DNA from: Bacteroidia bacterium
Lineage (GTDB): Bacteria > Bacteroidota > Bacteroidia > J057
Direction: 5' to 3'
NCBI GenBank assembly: GCA_030430575.1
Contig: JAUIKF010000039.1
Span: 1-64,000 of the forward strand
Length of the DNA stretch: 64,000 bases
Shown: positions 8,446 to 18,280 of the stretch, piece by piece
Numbering within the stretch: the stretch's first letter is position 1
How the letters are laid out: every line of letters starts with the position of its first letter
The notes under the pieces: generated by a model
Told to the model about the DNA's origin: nothing
What the model saw: only the letters and a program-made list of their open reading frames with translations
The model's database searches: none
Position numbers and translations under genes: made by a program

Positions 8446-8977
8446 AATTGGTATTTTTTGTATTGGGGTGTAAATAAGGGGAAAATGTGGGAGGGAAATT
8501 ATGATGATGGTAATTTAACGAAATATATCCCTTTATAGGAAAAAGTCTTTCACAAAGTGGATCGATTTTTGACAGGTATTCCAATCATAAAATTACTGAT
8601 AATTTCTATGTAAGAAATTAGGTTAATTTGTCTGAGTGCTGACTATCAGTAAGTTATGGGTAAATCTAGCCTACCCATTTCTACGGAGGGGTTGACAGGC
8701 AATTCGAAATTAACTAGGTTGTGAAAAGGTAGTCAAAAAGAATTTTTTAGGAAAAGACAGAAAGTTTGAATTTTCGAATTAAGCTGGCTTTTTTTTCCTT
8801 AGTTTTGCAAAAAAACGAGCATTGCCCCTCCCCACCTAGCGATGTGTTTTTTTGACGGTAAAGATTGTAGGGTAAAATCATTAAATTAGACCACACCACT
8901 TGTGTAAGTATTAGTACTTACGCATTTATGCGTATATTTATGTCGTTTTTTAGCACCATCCTGTAAACCCAAAGTTT
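8446..8977. other. 532-bp intergenic region ahead of the giant secreted protein
   Basis: No supported gene. It is A+T-rich and separates divergently oriented genes, so it must hold at least the promoter for the plus-strand giant gene. A -7-like TAGTTTTG (8800-8807) fits the Bacteroidota TAnnTTTG consensus, but no well-spaced -33 box was found. Two adjoining palindromes lie at 8904-8933, 45 bp before the start codon. Confidence 0.4.
8904..8933. promoter_or_regulatory. two abutting palindromes upstream of the giant adhesin
   Basis: GTAAGTA/TACTTAC (8904-8910 and 8915-8921, 4-nt loop) runs directly into ACGCAT/ATGCGT (8920-8925 and 8928-8933, 2-nt loop). They are perfect, share two bases, and sit 45 bp from the ATG. 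They may be binding sites for dimeric regulators, or alternative hairpins in the 5' leader. Neither a regulator nor a transcription start can be assigned from sequence. Confidence 0.45.
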
Positions 8978-11900
8978 ATGCGTCATCATTTACGATTGTT
9001 ACTCCCATTTGTATTGCTAGCCCTATGTGCAAGCCTGTTTTTCATTATCCAAAACCCTCCTGAAGCGAAAGTAGAAAAATTGCCTAAGATGCAACGCATC
9101 GACAAGGCGATGGAGTTGGAATTTGAAAAAACCAAAGACCCAGCCCTTGGCGTCGTGCCACGGGAACGATTAGGACCTGCAATGGCCTATGCCGATCGAT
9201 TGCGCAAGCAGCCTACTAGTACCCGTGCGGGAATTGTAGGCATTAACTGGACAGAGCGTGGCCCTAGCAATGTATCTGGCCGTACGCGCGCCGTTTTGGT
9301 AGATGCAGGTGATGTATCTGGAAATACGGTCTATGCCGGTGGCGTAGGTGGTGGCTTGTGGCGAACTACTAATGCGTTGGCTGGTAGCCCTACCTGGACT
9401 GCGATTAATAATATCGCAGAAAACCTCGCCATTTCGTGTATCTATCAGGACCCATCTGATTCAGACAATATCTACTATGGTACTGGCGAAGGCTGGTACA
9501 ATGTAGATGCAATTCGCGGTTTGGGAATCTTTGCTTCAACTGATGGAGGAGCTACTTGGGCACAACTTCCTTCTACCAATAATTCCAATTTTCATTATGT
9601 AAATAAGATCGTTGTAGATGGCTCAGGAAATGTGTTTGCCTGTACACGGTCAGGGCTGAGACGCTCTACCAATAATGGCTCGACATGGACCGAAGTACTC
9701 GGTGCTGGAAATGGCTCTTCCAATGATAATGCCATGGATATAGAAATTGCTGCCAATGGGGATATGTATGTTTCTATGGGAAGGTATTATCAGACCGATG
9801 GCATCTACAAATCTACGAATGGTGGTACGACATGGACCAAGCTTACAGGAGGAGGATTGCCTTCCTCTGGTTATGGCCGAATAGAACTCGCTTGTGCCCC
9901 TTCTAATCAGAATAGGGTATATGCCCTGTATCAAAGTACTTCCACCTATGATTGTTATGGAATCTATAGAACAGATAATGGAGGTACCTCATGGACGACA
10001 CTCAGCAATCCTGCTGCCTTTGGTATGTCAAATTTCTGTCGTGGCCAGGCATGGTATGACTTGATCTGTGCAGTGGATCCAAACAATGATGCGCGTGTAT
10101 TTATTGGAGGAATCGACATCCTTGTCTCTACCAACTCTGGTAGTAGCTGGACACAGATAGCGCAGTGGTATGGCGGAGGCGGCTACCAATATGCTCATGC
10201 TGACCAGCATGCGATGGTATTCCAGTCAGGAAGTTCCTCGGTGATGTATTATGGCAATGATGGGGGTGTCTACCGTAGTACCAATGCCAATGCGACTACC
10301 CCTACGATCAACTTTATCAGCAATGGCTATAATGTGACCCAATACTATGGCGCGGACTTAGCCAATGTTTATGGATCGAATAATTACCTCGCAGGGGCGC
10401 AAGATAACGGAACGCAGTATTACACTGCGCCAGGAATGAATGCAACGACAGAGGTAACTGGCGGGGATGGAGCCTATTCACATATTGACCAGGATCAGCC
10501 CAATATTCAGATTTCACAATACGTCTACAACCAATACCGCGTCACCAATAATAGTTGGGGAAGTTATACAAATGTAAATATTAGTTCTTCGGTTGGTCTT
10601 TTTATTAACCCTTCAGACTATGATAGTGATAACAATATTTTGTATGGAAGTTATAATAACAATGCTTATTCTTATATCAGCGGGGTAGGGAGTTCCAATT
10701 CTACTGGCTCCCGAAGTGTCTCATTAGGCGGTGGCGAAGCAACGGCCCTCAAGGTCTCTCCCAATGTCAACAACCGCCTCTATATTGGGACCAACCTGGG
10801 AGATGTATATAGAATAGATAATGCGCATACGGCCAGTTCCACTGTCACGCAGATTCGCAATGCGTCCAATTACGTCTCTTGTGTGGAAATACAGCCGGGA
10901 GACGAAGATCACATCATTGTGACCTATAGCAATTTTGGCGTAACCAGTGTCTATGAAACCACCAACGGCGGTACCTCTTGGACCAGTGTAGAAGGCAATC
11001 TGCCAGATATGCCCGTCCGCTGGGCCTTATTTGCCCCAGGAGAGTCTGACCAAATGCTATTGGGTACTGAGGTCGGCGTTTGGAGCACAGATGATTTGGA
11101 TGGTACCAGCACTACCTGGGACCCCTCCAACGGCGGCCTTGCCAATGTCCGTACGGACATGCTTCAATATAGGACCAGTGACCAGCAGGTCATTGCTTGT
11201 ACACATGGTCGTGGCCTTTATTCTACAGATCACTTTAATATTCCGCTGACGTGCCCTACCACAGTTTCTTCTTTCCCCTATGGAGAAAGCTTTGAGTCTG
11301 GTTTAGGGGATTGGACATATGGGGGAGGCGATTTTGAGTGGATCAGAAATTCTGGAACTACGCCTTCCTCAGGTACAGGGCCTTCTGGTGCACATGATGG
11401 TTCTTTCTATATGTATGTGGAGGCTTCAAACCCCAACTATCCTAGTAAAACGACCTATTTTGTAGGTCCTTGTTTTGACCTTACGGGACAATCTGCTGCT
11501 TCCCTAAGTTTTCGCTATCATATGCTAGGTGCCCCAGGAACCCTTCAACTGCAGGCGAGTACAGATTTTGGAAGTACCTGGCCTTCCACTGTATGGTCTA
11601 TCTCGGGTGACCAAGGAAGTACATGGAATCTGGCTAATGTCAGCCTGAATTCATTTGCTGGTGGTAGTGTGAGGCTGCGATTTGTCGGTACTACAGGAAC
11701 TACCTGGCAAGGAGATATATGTATAGATTCACTTAATATGACAGTTTCTAGCGGAGCGCCGCCGCTAGTTGCGTCAATTTCAGGTAGCACAGATGTTTCA
11801 TGTAATGGTGGCAATGATGGTTCTGCCACGGCTAGTGCTACAGGCGGAACACCTCCTTACACTTATTTATGGTCGGATGGCCAAACTACAGCCACAGCCA

Positions 11901-14900
11901 CAGGCCTTGCGGCGGGAAACTATTCAGTTACCGTGACAGACAATGCAAGCGCTACTGATGTGGCCAATGTGACGATTACAGAACCTTCTGCCGTCAGTGT
12001 TTCTTCTAGTGTGACAGATGTGAGTTGTTTTGGAGGAAATGACGGATCAGCGACGGCCAATCCTTCTGGCGGTACGCCAGGTTACACCTACCTCTGGTCA
12101 GATGGTCAGACGACTCAAACTGCTACGGGGCTTTCTCAAGGAAATTATAGCGTGACTGTCACAGATGCGAATGGTTGTACAGAAGTAGACAATATTACGG
12201 TTGATGAACCGAATGCGCTGAGCACTACTGCTTCCGCAACTGATGCGAGTTGTAATGCTGGCAGTGATGGGACAGCTACTGCTAGCCCTGTAGGTGGCAA
12301 TACGCCTTATACCTACCTTTGGTCAGATGGCCAGACAACGGCCACAGCTACAGGCTTAGCTGCTGGCAATTATTCAGTGACTGTCACTGATGCCAATGGC
12401 TGTACGGGCAATGCCAACGCTACAGTAGGTGAACCATCAGCCATTTCTGTTGGTACCTCGACGACTGATGCTTCTTGTAATGGAGGTACAGACGGAACCG
12501 CTACCGCTTCTCCTTCAGGCGGCACGCCGGGATATACTTACCTCTGGTCTGATGGCCAGACCACGGCTACCGCTACGGGCCTAGGTGCTGGTAACTACTC
12601 GGTAACGGTTACTGATGCTAATGGATGTACAGCCAATGCCAATGTTACCGTCAGTGAGGCGACTTCCTTAGTTGTGACGGCTAGTGGAACTGATGTTAGC
12701 TGTAACGGGGGAAATGATGGAACAGCTACTGCTGGTGTAAGCGGCGGCACAACTCCTTATACTTATTTATGGTCAGACGGCCAGACCACAGCTACAGCTA
12801 CGAACTTGACAGCTGGGAACTATTCCGTGACTGTTACGGATAATGTCGGTTGTAGTGCCTTGGATAATGTAACAATAAATGAACCTTCTGCCCTTTCGGC
12901 TTCTGCCAGTGCAACAGATGTCAGCTGTAATGCAGGGAATGATGGAACAGCTACTGCTTTTGGATCGGGTGGCACACCGAGTTATAGTTACCTTTGGTCA
13001 GACGGCCAGACGACTGGTACGGCTACAGGTCTCATAGCCGGCAATTATTCAGTGACGATTACCGATGCGAATGGCTGTACAGATGTTGCAAATACAACTG
13101 TGAGCGAGCCTTCAGCGCTTTCCGCTTCTGCATCTGCCACAGATGCCTCATGCAACGCTGGCAATGACGGAACGGCTACCGCTAGTCCTACTGGTGGTAC
13201 GCCTGGTTATACCTACCTCTGGTCTGATGGCCAGACCACAGCAACAGCGACGGGGCTTGCCGCTGGTAATTACAGTGTCACAGTTACTGATGCGAATGGT
13301 TGTACGACCAACGCAAACACTACTGTGGGTGAACCGTCGGTAGTCACGGCCACAGCAAGTACTACTGCCAATGCCTCTTGTAATGCTGGCAATGATGGAT
13401 CAGCAACAGTCGCCGCTGGCGGCGGAACACCCGGCTACACCTACCTCTGGTCTGATGGCCAGACGACTGCCACAGCCACGGGCTTGGCTGCTGGTGCATA
13501 CACAGTCACAGTGACAGACGCTAGTGGCTGTACGGCAAATGATGGCGTGACAATCACAGAACCATCTGCCTTAAACCTCTCTATTTCAGGAACAGACGAA
13601 TCTGCCCCAGGAGCCAACGACGGTGCCGCTGACTTGACCGTTTCTGGTGGCACCCCTGGTTACACATTCTTATGGAATACAAGTGCGACTACTGAGGATA
13701 TCAGTGGCCTTGCTGGCGGAACTTACGATGTCGATGTCACAGATGCCAATGGCTGTACAGCCAATGAAGCTGTGGTCATAAATACCATTACCCCAAGTTC
13801 CCTCCGCCTCAATACAGGCGTATTAACGTCCGTAGGCGAAACTTGGCAGACCGTAAACTTAGGGGATTCCTATACTTCTATGGTAGTCGTTGCGACTGTA
13901 GTTATGCCTAACTCCACTGTTGATCCAGTGGTTACACGTGTTCGCAACGCATCGGGCAGTAGCTTCCAACTGAAGATTCAGTCTACGACTGGAAGCGCTA
14001 CTTCTTCTACTTATGATGTGCATTATTTTGCAGTGGAAGAAGGGGTTTATACCGTGTTGGATGATGGCGTAAAAATGGAAGCGGTTAAATTTAACTCTAC
14101 CGTTACGGCGGAAAATAATAACTGGGCATTTGAGGCTCAGACTTATGCCAATAGCTATACTAGCCCAGTAGTCCTCGGCCAAGTCATGACGGAAAACGAT
14201 GCAGACTGGTCTGTATTCTGGGCTTCTGAGAATGGGAGTCGTACCGATCCTCCATCTGCTTCCAGCTTTGCAGCTGGTAAAAATGTAGGAGAAGACCCTG
14301 ATAATACCCGTGCCAATGAAATCGTAGGGTATGTGGTATTTGAATCAGGAAATGGTACGATAGAAGGGCTGGGCTATGCAGCAGGCGTAGGAGCTGATAT
14401 TGTTTTGGGAGTAGATAATACCACAACAGGATACAATTATCCGATTAGTGGCCTCTCAACTGCTTCCGTAGCAGTTCTTAGTGTAGCAGCTATGGATGGC
14501 GGTAATGGCGGATGGGCTACGCTCTACGGCGCAAGTCCGGTAAGCACCAGTCAGATCGTCGTCGTATTTGATGAAGACCAGGAAAATGATTCGGAAAGGG
14601 CGCATACCAGTGAGCAAGTCGCCTACATCGTCTTTGAAGATCAGCCTGATCCATGTGCGGGTTTCACTGCTTCTGCCTCCGCTACTGATGCAAGTTGCAA
14701 TGGCAGCAGTGACGGAACGGCAACTGCCTCTCCTAGTGGAGGAACTGCACCTTACACCTACCTCTGGTCTGATGGCCAGACCACTGCCACTGCCACTGGC
14801 TTAGCCGCTGGCAGCTATACTGTCACCGTCACTGACGATGAGGGATGTGACGCCAATGCTGGCGCTACAGTGAATGAGCCATCGGCTGTTACTTCTGCAG

Positions 14901-16765
14901 CTACAGCTACCGATGTAAGCTGCAATGGCGATACAGATGGTACTGCCTCTGCCAATGCCTCTGGAGGCACAGGACCTTATACCTATCTTTGGTCTGATGG
15001 TCAGACGACGGCCACTGCTACAGGCCTAGCGCCTGGAAACTATACTGTGACTGTCACAGATGCCAATGGATGTACAGGAAATGGAAATGCTACTGTTGGT
15101 GAGCCTTCGGTACTTTCTTCTACCGCTTCAGGCGTTGATGTGAGCTGCAATGGTGGAAGCGACGGTTCTGCGTCTGCTAACCCTTCTGGTGGTACTTCAC
15201 CATATAGTTACCTCTGGTCAGACGGTCAAACGACTCAAACAGCCATCAACTTGGCTAATGGAAACTATACTGTGACTGTCACAGACGCCAACGGCTGTAC
15301 AGCCAATGCAAATGCCTCTGTCACTGAGCCTTCAGCCTTGAGCTTAAGCATTGCTGGAACCGATGAGTCTGGCGCTGGCAACAACGATGGAGCCGCAGAC
15401 CTGACCGTCTCAGGCGGTACCCCAGGCTACACCTATTCCTGGTCAAATGGCGCCACCACTGAAGACATCAGTGGACTCGCAGGGGGCACTTACGACGTAG
15501 ACGTCACTGATGCCAACGGCTGTACAGCCAATGAGTCAGTCGTAATCAACACTGTTGGCGGACCCGCTTTCCTTACGGAGAATGGGGTAGTGAGCAGCGT
15601 AAGCGAATCTTGGCAGACAGTTACCCTTGCCAATACCTACACTTCTATGGTGGTTGTAGCGACTGTCCATTTGCCTAATAACACCACAGATCCAGTAGTA
15701 AGTCGAGTAAGAAATGCTTCAGGCAACAGCTTCGATCTTCGTATCCAATCTATGACAGGATCAGCTACTGTGTCTACTTATGATGTGCATTATTTTGTGG
15801 TGGAAGAAGGCGTTTATACAGATGCGGCAGATGGGGTAAAAATGGAAGCAGTGAAAGTCAACACTTCTTTGACCTCAAGGAAAAGCAATTGGGTATTTGA
15901 AGCAAGAACGTACAGTAATAGCTATACTAACCCTGTGGTAGTAGGACAAGTCATGACTGTGAATGATGCAGATTGGTCTGCCTTCTGGGCGTCTTCTACT
16001 ACTAGTAAAAATACCCCACCAACTGCTAGTAGCTTCGCCGCTGGTAAGCATGTCGGCGAAGATCCTGACAATACGCGTCTAGACGAAACGATCGGCTATG
16101 TGGTCTTCGAAGCAGGAAGTGGAACCATGGGATCTGTAGACTTCGAGGCGGGTCTTGGTTCGGACATCGTCCGAGGAGCCACGAACTCAAGTTCAGGCTA
16201 TAATTATAGCCTTTCCAGTCTCGCTACTGCTACAGCAGCAGTTTTGAGTTCTTCTGCGATGGATGGAAATGATGGCGGCGTGGCAACGCTATTTGGAGCT
16301 AGCCCGCTAAGCACAAGCCAGATCACCATGGTAGTGGATGAAGATCAAGAGAGTGATAGTGAAAGAAACCACACGACTGAGCAAGTCGCTTATGTCGTGT
16401 TTGGTACAGCTACTACGGGTGCTCAGTTAGGTGGAGATGTTGCGATCGATATCAATCATACCGAAGAGAATCTAGGGACAAGCATTCTTGCTCCTGAAGT
16501 GAAGGGACCCGCCTTTACCTACTATCCGAATCCTGTTCGCAATGGGGAACTATTTGTGTCCTTCGAGCAGGCTACTGCTGGGCAGTATACCTTGCGCGTC
16601 TTTGACATGAAAGGCAAACTGGTCCTCAGTCAGCAAGGCACCCTCGAAGCAGGGCCTCAAAAGAAAATGCTCCAAGTTGATCATCTTGCCAATGGATATT
16701 ATCACCTTCAACTGATTGCACCTGGTGTGAAGCAGACAGGTAAGTTTGTGAAGATGAATTGGTAG
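8978..16765 (+). CDS. giant T9SS-secreted SprB-repeat protein with BNR/sortilin-like propeller
   Basis: 2595 residues. Signal peptide or anchor at 1-27. Residues about 70-755 form a repetitive beta-propeller with BNR/sortilin-like blades (STDGGATW, STNNGSTW, STNGGTTW, TTNGGTSW). Residues about 770-925 resemble a MAM/jellyroll domain. From about 930 come nine SprB-type repeats of about 75 residues (SCNGGNDGSATA..GGTPPYTYLWSDGQTT..GNYSVTVTDANGC), then a 290-residue module (about 1606-1894). Four more SprB repeats follow, then a second copy of that module (about 2195-2482). The tail (about 2520-2595; YYPNPVRNGELFVSF, ending GKFVKMNW) is a T9SS type A sorting domain. SprB repeats are known from the gliding adhesin SprB. 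The protein is probably a cell-surface adhesin or secreted matrix protein. Nearby repeats are similar at DNA level, so copy number may vary. Confidence 0.93.
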   Translation: MRHHLRLLLPFVLLALCASLFFIIQNPPEAKVEKLPKMQRIDKAMELEFEKTKDPALGVVPRERLGPAMAYADRLRKQPTSTRAGIVGINWTERGPSNVSGRTRAVLVDAGDVSGNTVYAGGVGGGLWRTTNALAGSPTWTAINNIAENLAISCIYQDPSDSDNIYYGTGEGWYNVDAIRGLGIFASTDGGATWAQLPSTNNSNFHYVNKIVVDGSGNVFACTRSGLRRSTNNGSTWTEVLGAGNGSSNDNAMDIEIAANGDMYVSMGRYYQTDGIYKSTNGGTTWTKLTGGGLPSSGYGRIELACAPSNQNRVYALYQSTSTYDCYGIYRTDNGGTSWTTLSNPAAFGMSNFCRGQAWYDLICAVDPNNDARVFIGGIDILVSTNSGSSWTQIAQWYGGGGYQYAHADQHAMVFQSGSSSVMYYGNDGGVYRSTNANATTPTINFISNGYNVTQYYGADLANVYGSNNYLAGAQDNGTQYYTAPGMNATTEVTGGDGAYSHIDQDQPNIQISQYVYNQYRVTNNSWGSYTNVNISSSVGLFINPSDYDSDNNILYGSYNNNAYSYISGVGSSNSTGSRSVSLGGGEATALKVSPNVNNRLYIGTNLGDVYRIDNAHTASSTVTQIRNASNYVSCVEIQPGDEDHIIVTYSNFGVTSVYETTNGGTSWTSVEGNLPDMPVRWALFAPGESDQMLLGTEVGVWSTDDLDGTSTTWDPSNGGLANVRTDMLQYRTSDQQVIACTHGRGLYSTDHFNIPLTCPTTVSSFPYGESFESGLGDWTYGGGDFEWIRNSGTTPSSGTGPSGAHDGSFYMYVEASNPNYPSKTTYFVGPCFDLTGQSAASLSFRYHMLGAPGTLQLQASTDFGSTWPSTVWSISGDQGSTWNLANVSLNSFAGGSVRLRFVGTTGTTWQGDICIDSLNMTVSSGAPPLVASISGSTDVSCNGGNDGSATASATGGTPPYTYLWSDGQTTATATGLAAGNYSVTVTDNASATDVANVTITEPSAVSVSSSVTDVSCFGGNDGSATANPSGGTPGYTYLWSDGQTTQTATGLSQGNYSVTVTDANGCTEVDNITVDEPNALSTTASATDASCNAGSDGTATASPVGGNTPYTYLWSDGQTTATATGLAAGNYSVTVTDANGCTGNANATVGEPSAISVGTSTTDASCNGGTDGTATASPSGGTPGYTYLWSDGQTTATATGLGAGNYSVTVTDANGCTANANVTVSEATSLVVTASGTDVSCNGGNDGTATAGVSGGTTPYTYLWSDGQTTATATNLTAGNYSVTVTDNVGCSALDNVTINEPSALSASASATDVSCNAGNDGTATAFGSGGTPSYSYLWSDGQTTGTATGLIAGNYSVTITDANGCTDVANTTVSEPSALSASASATDASCNAGNDGTATASPTGGTPGYTYLWSDGQTTATATGLAAGNYSVTVTDANGCTTNANTTVGEPSVVTATASTTANASCNAGNDGSATVAAGGGTPGYTYLWSDGQTTATATGLAAGAYTVTVTDASGCTANDGVTITEPSALNLSISGTDESAPGANDGAADLTVSGGTPGYTFLWNTSATTEDISGLAGGTYDVDVTDANGCTANEAVVINTITPSSLRLNTGVLTSVGETWQTVNLGDSYTSMVVVATVVMPNSTVDPVVTRVRNASGSSFQLKIQSTTGSATSSTYDVHYFAVEEGVYTVLDDGVKMEAVKFNSTVTAENNNWAFEAQTYANSYTSPVVLGQVMTENDADWSVFWASENGSRTDPPSASSFAAGKNVGEDPDNTRANEIVGYVVFESGNGTIEGLGYAAGVGADIVLGVDNTTTGYNYPISGLSTASVAVLSVAAMDGGNGGWATLYGASPVSTSQIVVVFDEDQENDSERAHTSEQVAYIVFEDQPDPCAGFTASASATDASCNGSSDGTATASPSGGTAPYTYLWSDGQTTATATGLAAGSYTVTVTDDEGCDANAGATVNEPSAVTSAATATDVSCNGDTDGTASANASGGTGPYTYLWSDGQTTATATGLAPGNYTVTVTDANGCTGNGNATVGEPSVLSSTASGVDVSCNGGSDGSASANPSGGTSPYSYLWSDGQTTQTAINLANGNYTVTVTDANGCTANANASVTEPSALSLSIAGTDESGAGNNDGAADLTVSGGTPGYTYSWSNGATTEDISGLAGGTYDVDVTDANGCTANESVVINTVGGPAFLTENGVVSSVSESWQTVTLANTYTSMVVVATVHLPNNTTDPVVSRVRNASGNSFDLRIQSMTGSATVSTYDVHYFVVEEGVYTDAADGVKMEAVKVNTSLTSRKSNWVFEARTYSNSYTNPVVVGQVMTVNDADWSAFWASSTTSKNTPPTASSFAAGKHVGEDPDNTRLDETIGYVVFEAGSGTMGSVDFEAGLGSDIVRGATNSSSGYNYSLSSLATATAAVLSSSAMDGNDGGVATLFGASPLSTSQITMVVDEDQESDSERNHTTEQVAYVVFGTATTGAQLGGDVAIDINHTEENLGTSILAPEVKGPAFTYYPNPVRNGELFVSFEQATAGQYTLRVFDMKGKLVLSQQGTLEAGPQKKMLQVDHLANGYYHLQLIAPGVKQTGKFVKMNW
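11765..13785 (+). repeat. nine tandem SprB-type coding repeats (about 225 bp each)
   Basis: In-frame repeats of about 75 codons, each carrying Cys in SCN, the YLWSDGQTT core and a VTDANGC end. A second block of four is at about 14665-15560. The last repeat of each block is a divergent type (SGTDES..TTEDISGLAGGTYDVDVTDANGC) that directly precedes the 290-residue module. The repeat-module unit therefore appears to have been duplicated as a block. Confidence 0.85.
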
Positions 16766-16842
16766 ACGAATGATGGATTGATAAATTGAGTGATAACTGA
16801 TTTTGTGTAGAATAAGGAATCAATAATCACTGAAACATGGGT

Positions 16843-16884
16843 CATCCCGAATCTTCAGCAATGAAGATTCGGGATGCTTTTTTT
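16843..16884 (+). terminator. intrinsic terminator of the giant secreted protein gene
   Basis: A perfect 15-bp stem, CATCCCGAATCTTCA (16843-16857) and TGAAGATTCGGGATG (16862-16876), with a GCAA tetraloop, then C and seven Ts. It lies 78 bp after the stop codon of the giant gene. Confidence 0.92.
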
Positions 16885-16994
16885 GACTTGAAATATCGTG
16901 CTTAAAGAAAGGACTTTTTGATAATCAACCTTTTTTCAAAAAAACGGGAATATTTCACATATTTTTGCCCTACATTATAATTATTCTTACTCCT

Positions 16995-17630
16995 ATGAAA
17001 TACATCATCGTTCTCTCCCTTTCATTGGCGCTTCTCGCCTGTACAGCGACAAAGTCTTCCCTCCCCAAATCCTCTCAGACTTCCTTCATGCCTGAAGAAG
17101 TGACCTATGTGATGGAAGGAGATACCAATACCCCCATGCGGGTCTTTTTGATCACCAATCCCGAGGATTCCTTATTGCTAAGGTCGAGTACTAGATCTGT
17201 GGAAGCTGATCCTTCTGATCCAGTCTTACAGCACTTTGTAAAGCGTCTGTACCGTACGGTCAGAGACTCCGCGTCCATGGGCGTGGGCATAGCAGCGCCT
17301 CAGGTGGGGATACGACGCAAAATTATTTGGGTACAACGCTTTGACAAAGAAGGATTTCCCTTTGAAGTATACCTCAATCCAGTCATTCGTCAATTCACCA
17401 AAAAAAAACAGCCTTGCCGTGAAGGCTGTCTGTCAATTCCTGACCGCATGGACACGACGCAAAATCGTGCTTATGCGATATTGCTAGAATATGACAGAAT
17501 GGATGGGACCCATGAGATCGAAATGGTCGAAGACTTCACGGCTGTGATCTTTCAACATGAGATCGATCACCTCTATGGGATTCTGTATACGGATCATTTG
17601 GAGGCTGATCGGAGGAAGGAGAGGAAGTGA
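16995..17630 (+). CDS. peptide deformylase homologue predicted to be a lipoprotein
   Basis: 211 residues from the ATG at 16995; an in-frame ATG at 16965 would only add a hydrophobic leader. All three peptide deformylase motifs are intact: GVGIAAPQVG (about 95-104), EGCLSIP (about 141-147, metal-binding Cys) and QHEIDHL (about 185-191, metal-binding His pair and catalytic Glu). It begins with a lipoprotein signal, hydrophobic to about residue 14 with lipobox LLAC. Normal deformylases remove formyl groups from nascent proteins in the cytoplasm, so an exported lipidated copy is unexpected. Such signal-bearing forms may deformylate exported or scavenged N-formyl peptides, which is inference. The gene is followed by Uma2 on the same strand. 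Confidence 0.88.
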   Translation: MKYIIVLSLSLALLACTATKSSLPKSSQTSFMPEEVTYVMEGDTNTPMRVFLITNPEDSLLLRSSTRSVEADPSDPVLQHFVKRLYRTVRDSASMGVGIAAPQVGIRRKIIWVQRFDKEGFPFEVYLNPVIRQFTKKKQPCREGCLSIPDRMDTTQNRAYAILLEYDRMDGTHEIEMVEDFTAVIFQHEIDHLYGILYTDHLEADRRKERK

Positions 17631-17695
17631 AATTAATTATAGATTTGACAGCAATTATAATTTTGAATGAAGGAATGTTGAATTTTGAATAAACC

Positions 17696-18280
17696 GTGGA
17701 AAAGTTAGACAAAATCTATACAGTTGAGGAGTATTTTGAGTTGGAGAAAACCAGTGAGGTCAGGCATGACTTTCATTTGGGAGAGGTGTTTGCCCTTGCT
17801 GGGACGAGTAAACCTCATAATCGGATTAAGATCAATCTGGTCAAGTATCTTGATGATAGGATCAATCCAGATACATGTATGATCCATGATGAAAATATCA
17901 AAACAGAATTATTTCCTCAAAGAACCTATGTTTATCCAGATATTGTAATCAGTTGTGACGCTAATGATCGTCTTGATAACTATATGGTAAAACATCCTAA
18001 ACTTATTTTAGAGGTCTTGTCGCCCGGAACTGAATCTTATGATAGAGGATTTAAACTTCTAAACTATCAAAGAATTCCATCGCTTCAGCAATATATTCTT
18101 TTGAGCCAAGATATGATGCAAGTTGAATCCTATAGTCGAAATGAGGATAATTCTTGGAAGTATGAAATGTTTACCGCCCCCGATTCTGTCCTTGAATTCT
18201 CATCATTTGGTATTGGCATGACCTTAACTCAAATCTATCAACACGTCAATTTCCCTTCCGACCAAACGGCCACCAGCTAG
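17696..18280 (+). CDS. Uma2-family (DUF820) putative PD-(D/E)XK endonuclease
   Basis: 194 residues, GTG start (MEKLDKIYTVEEYFELEKTS). The Uma2 core is visible: HNRIKINLVKYL, YPDIVISCD (about 78-86; acidic active-site residue), LILEVLSPGTESYDRGFKLLNYQRIPSLQQYILL (about 102-135; the ELSPST-type strand and helix). Members are predicted restriction-like nucleases, often in many genomic copies, with no proven function. The 3' end overlaps the convergent barrel gene by 35 bp. Confidence 0.88.
   Translation: MEKLDKIYTVEEYFELEKTSEVRHDFHLGEVFALAGTSKPHNRIKINLVKYLDDRINPDTCMIHDENIKTELFPQRTYVYPDIVISCDANDRLDNYMVKHPKLILEVLSPGTESYDRGFKLLNYQRIPSLQQYILLSQDMMQVESYSRNEDNSWKYEMFTAPDSVLEFSSFGIGMTLTQIYQHVNFPSDQTATS

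Noticed and set aside
11765-15560. Regular 225-bp repeats that look like an array
   Set aside because: They are in-frame codons of SprB-type repeats in one protein, not a CRISPR array; spacer-like parts are conserved too.
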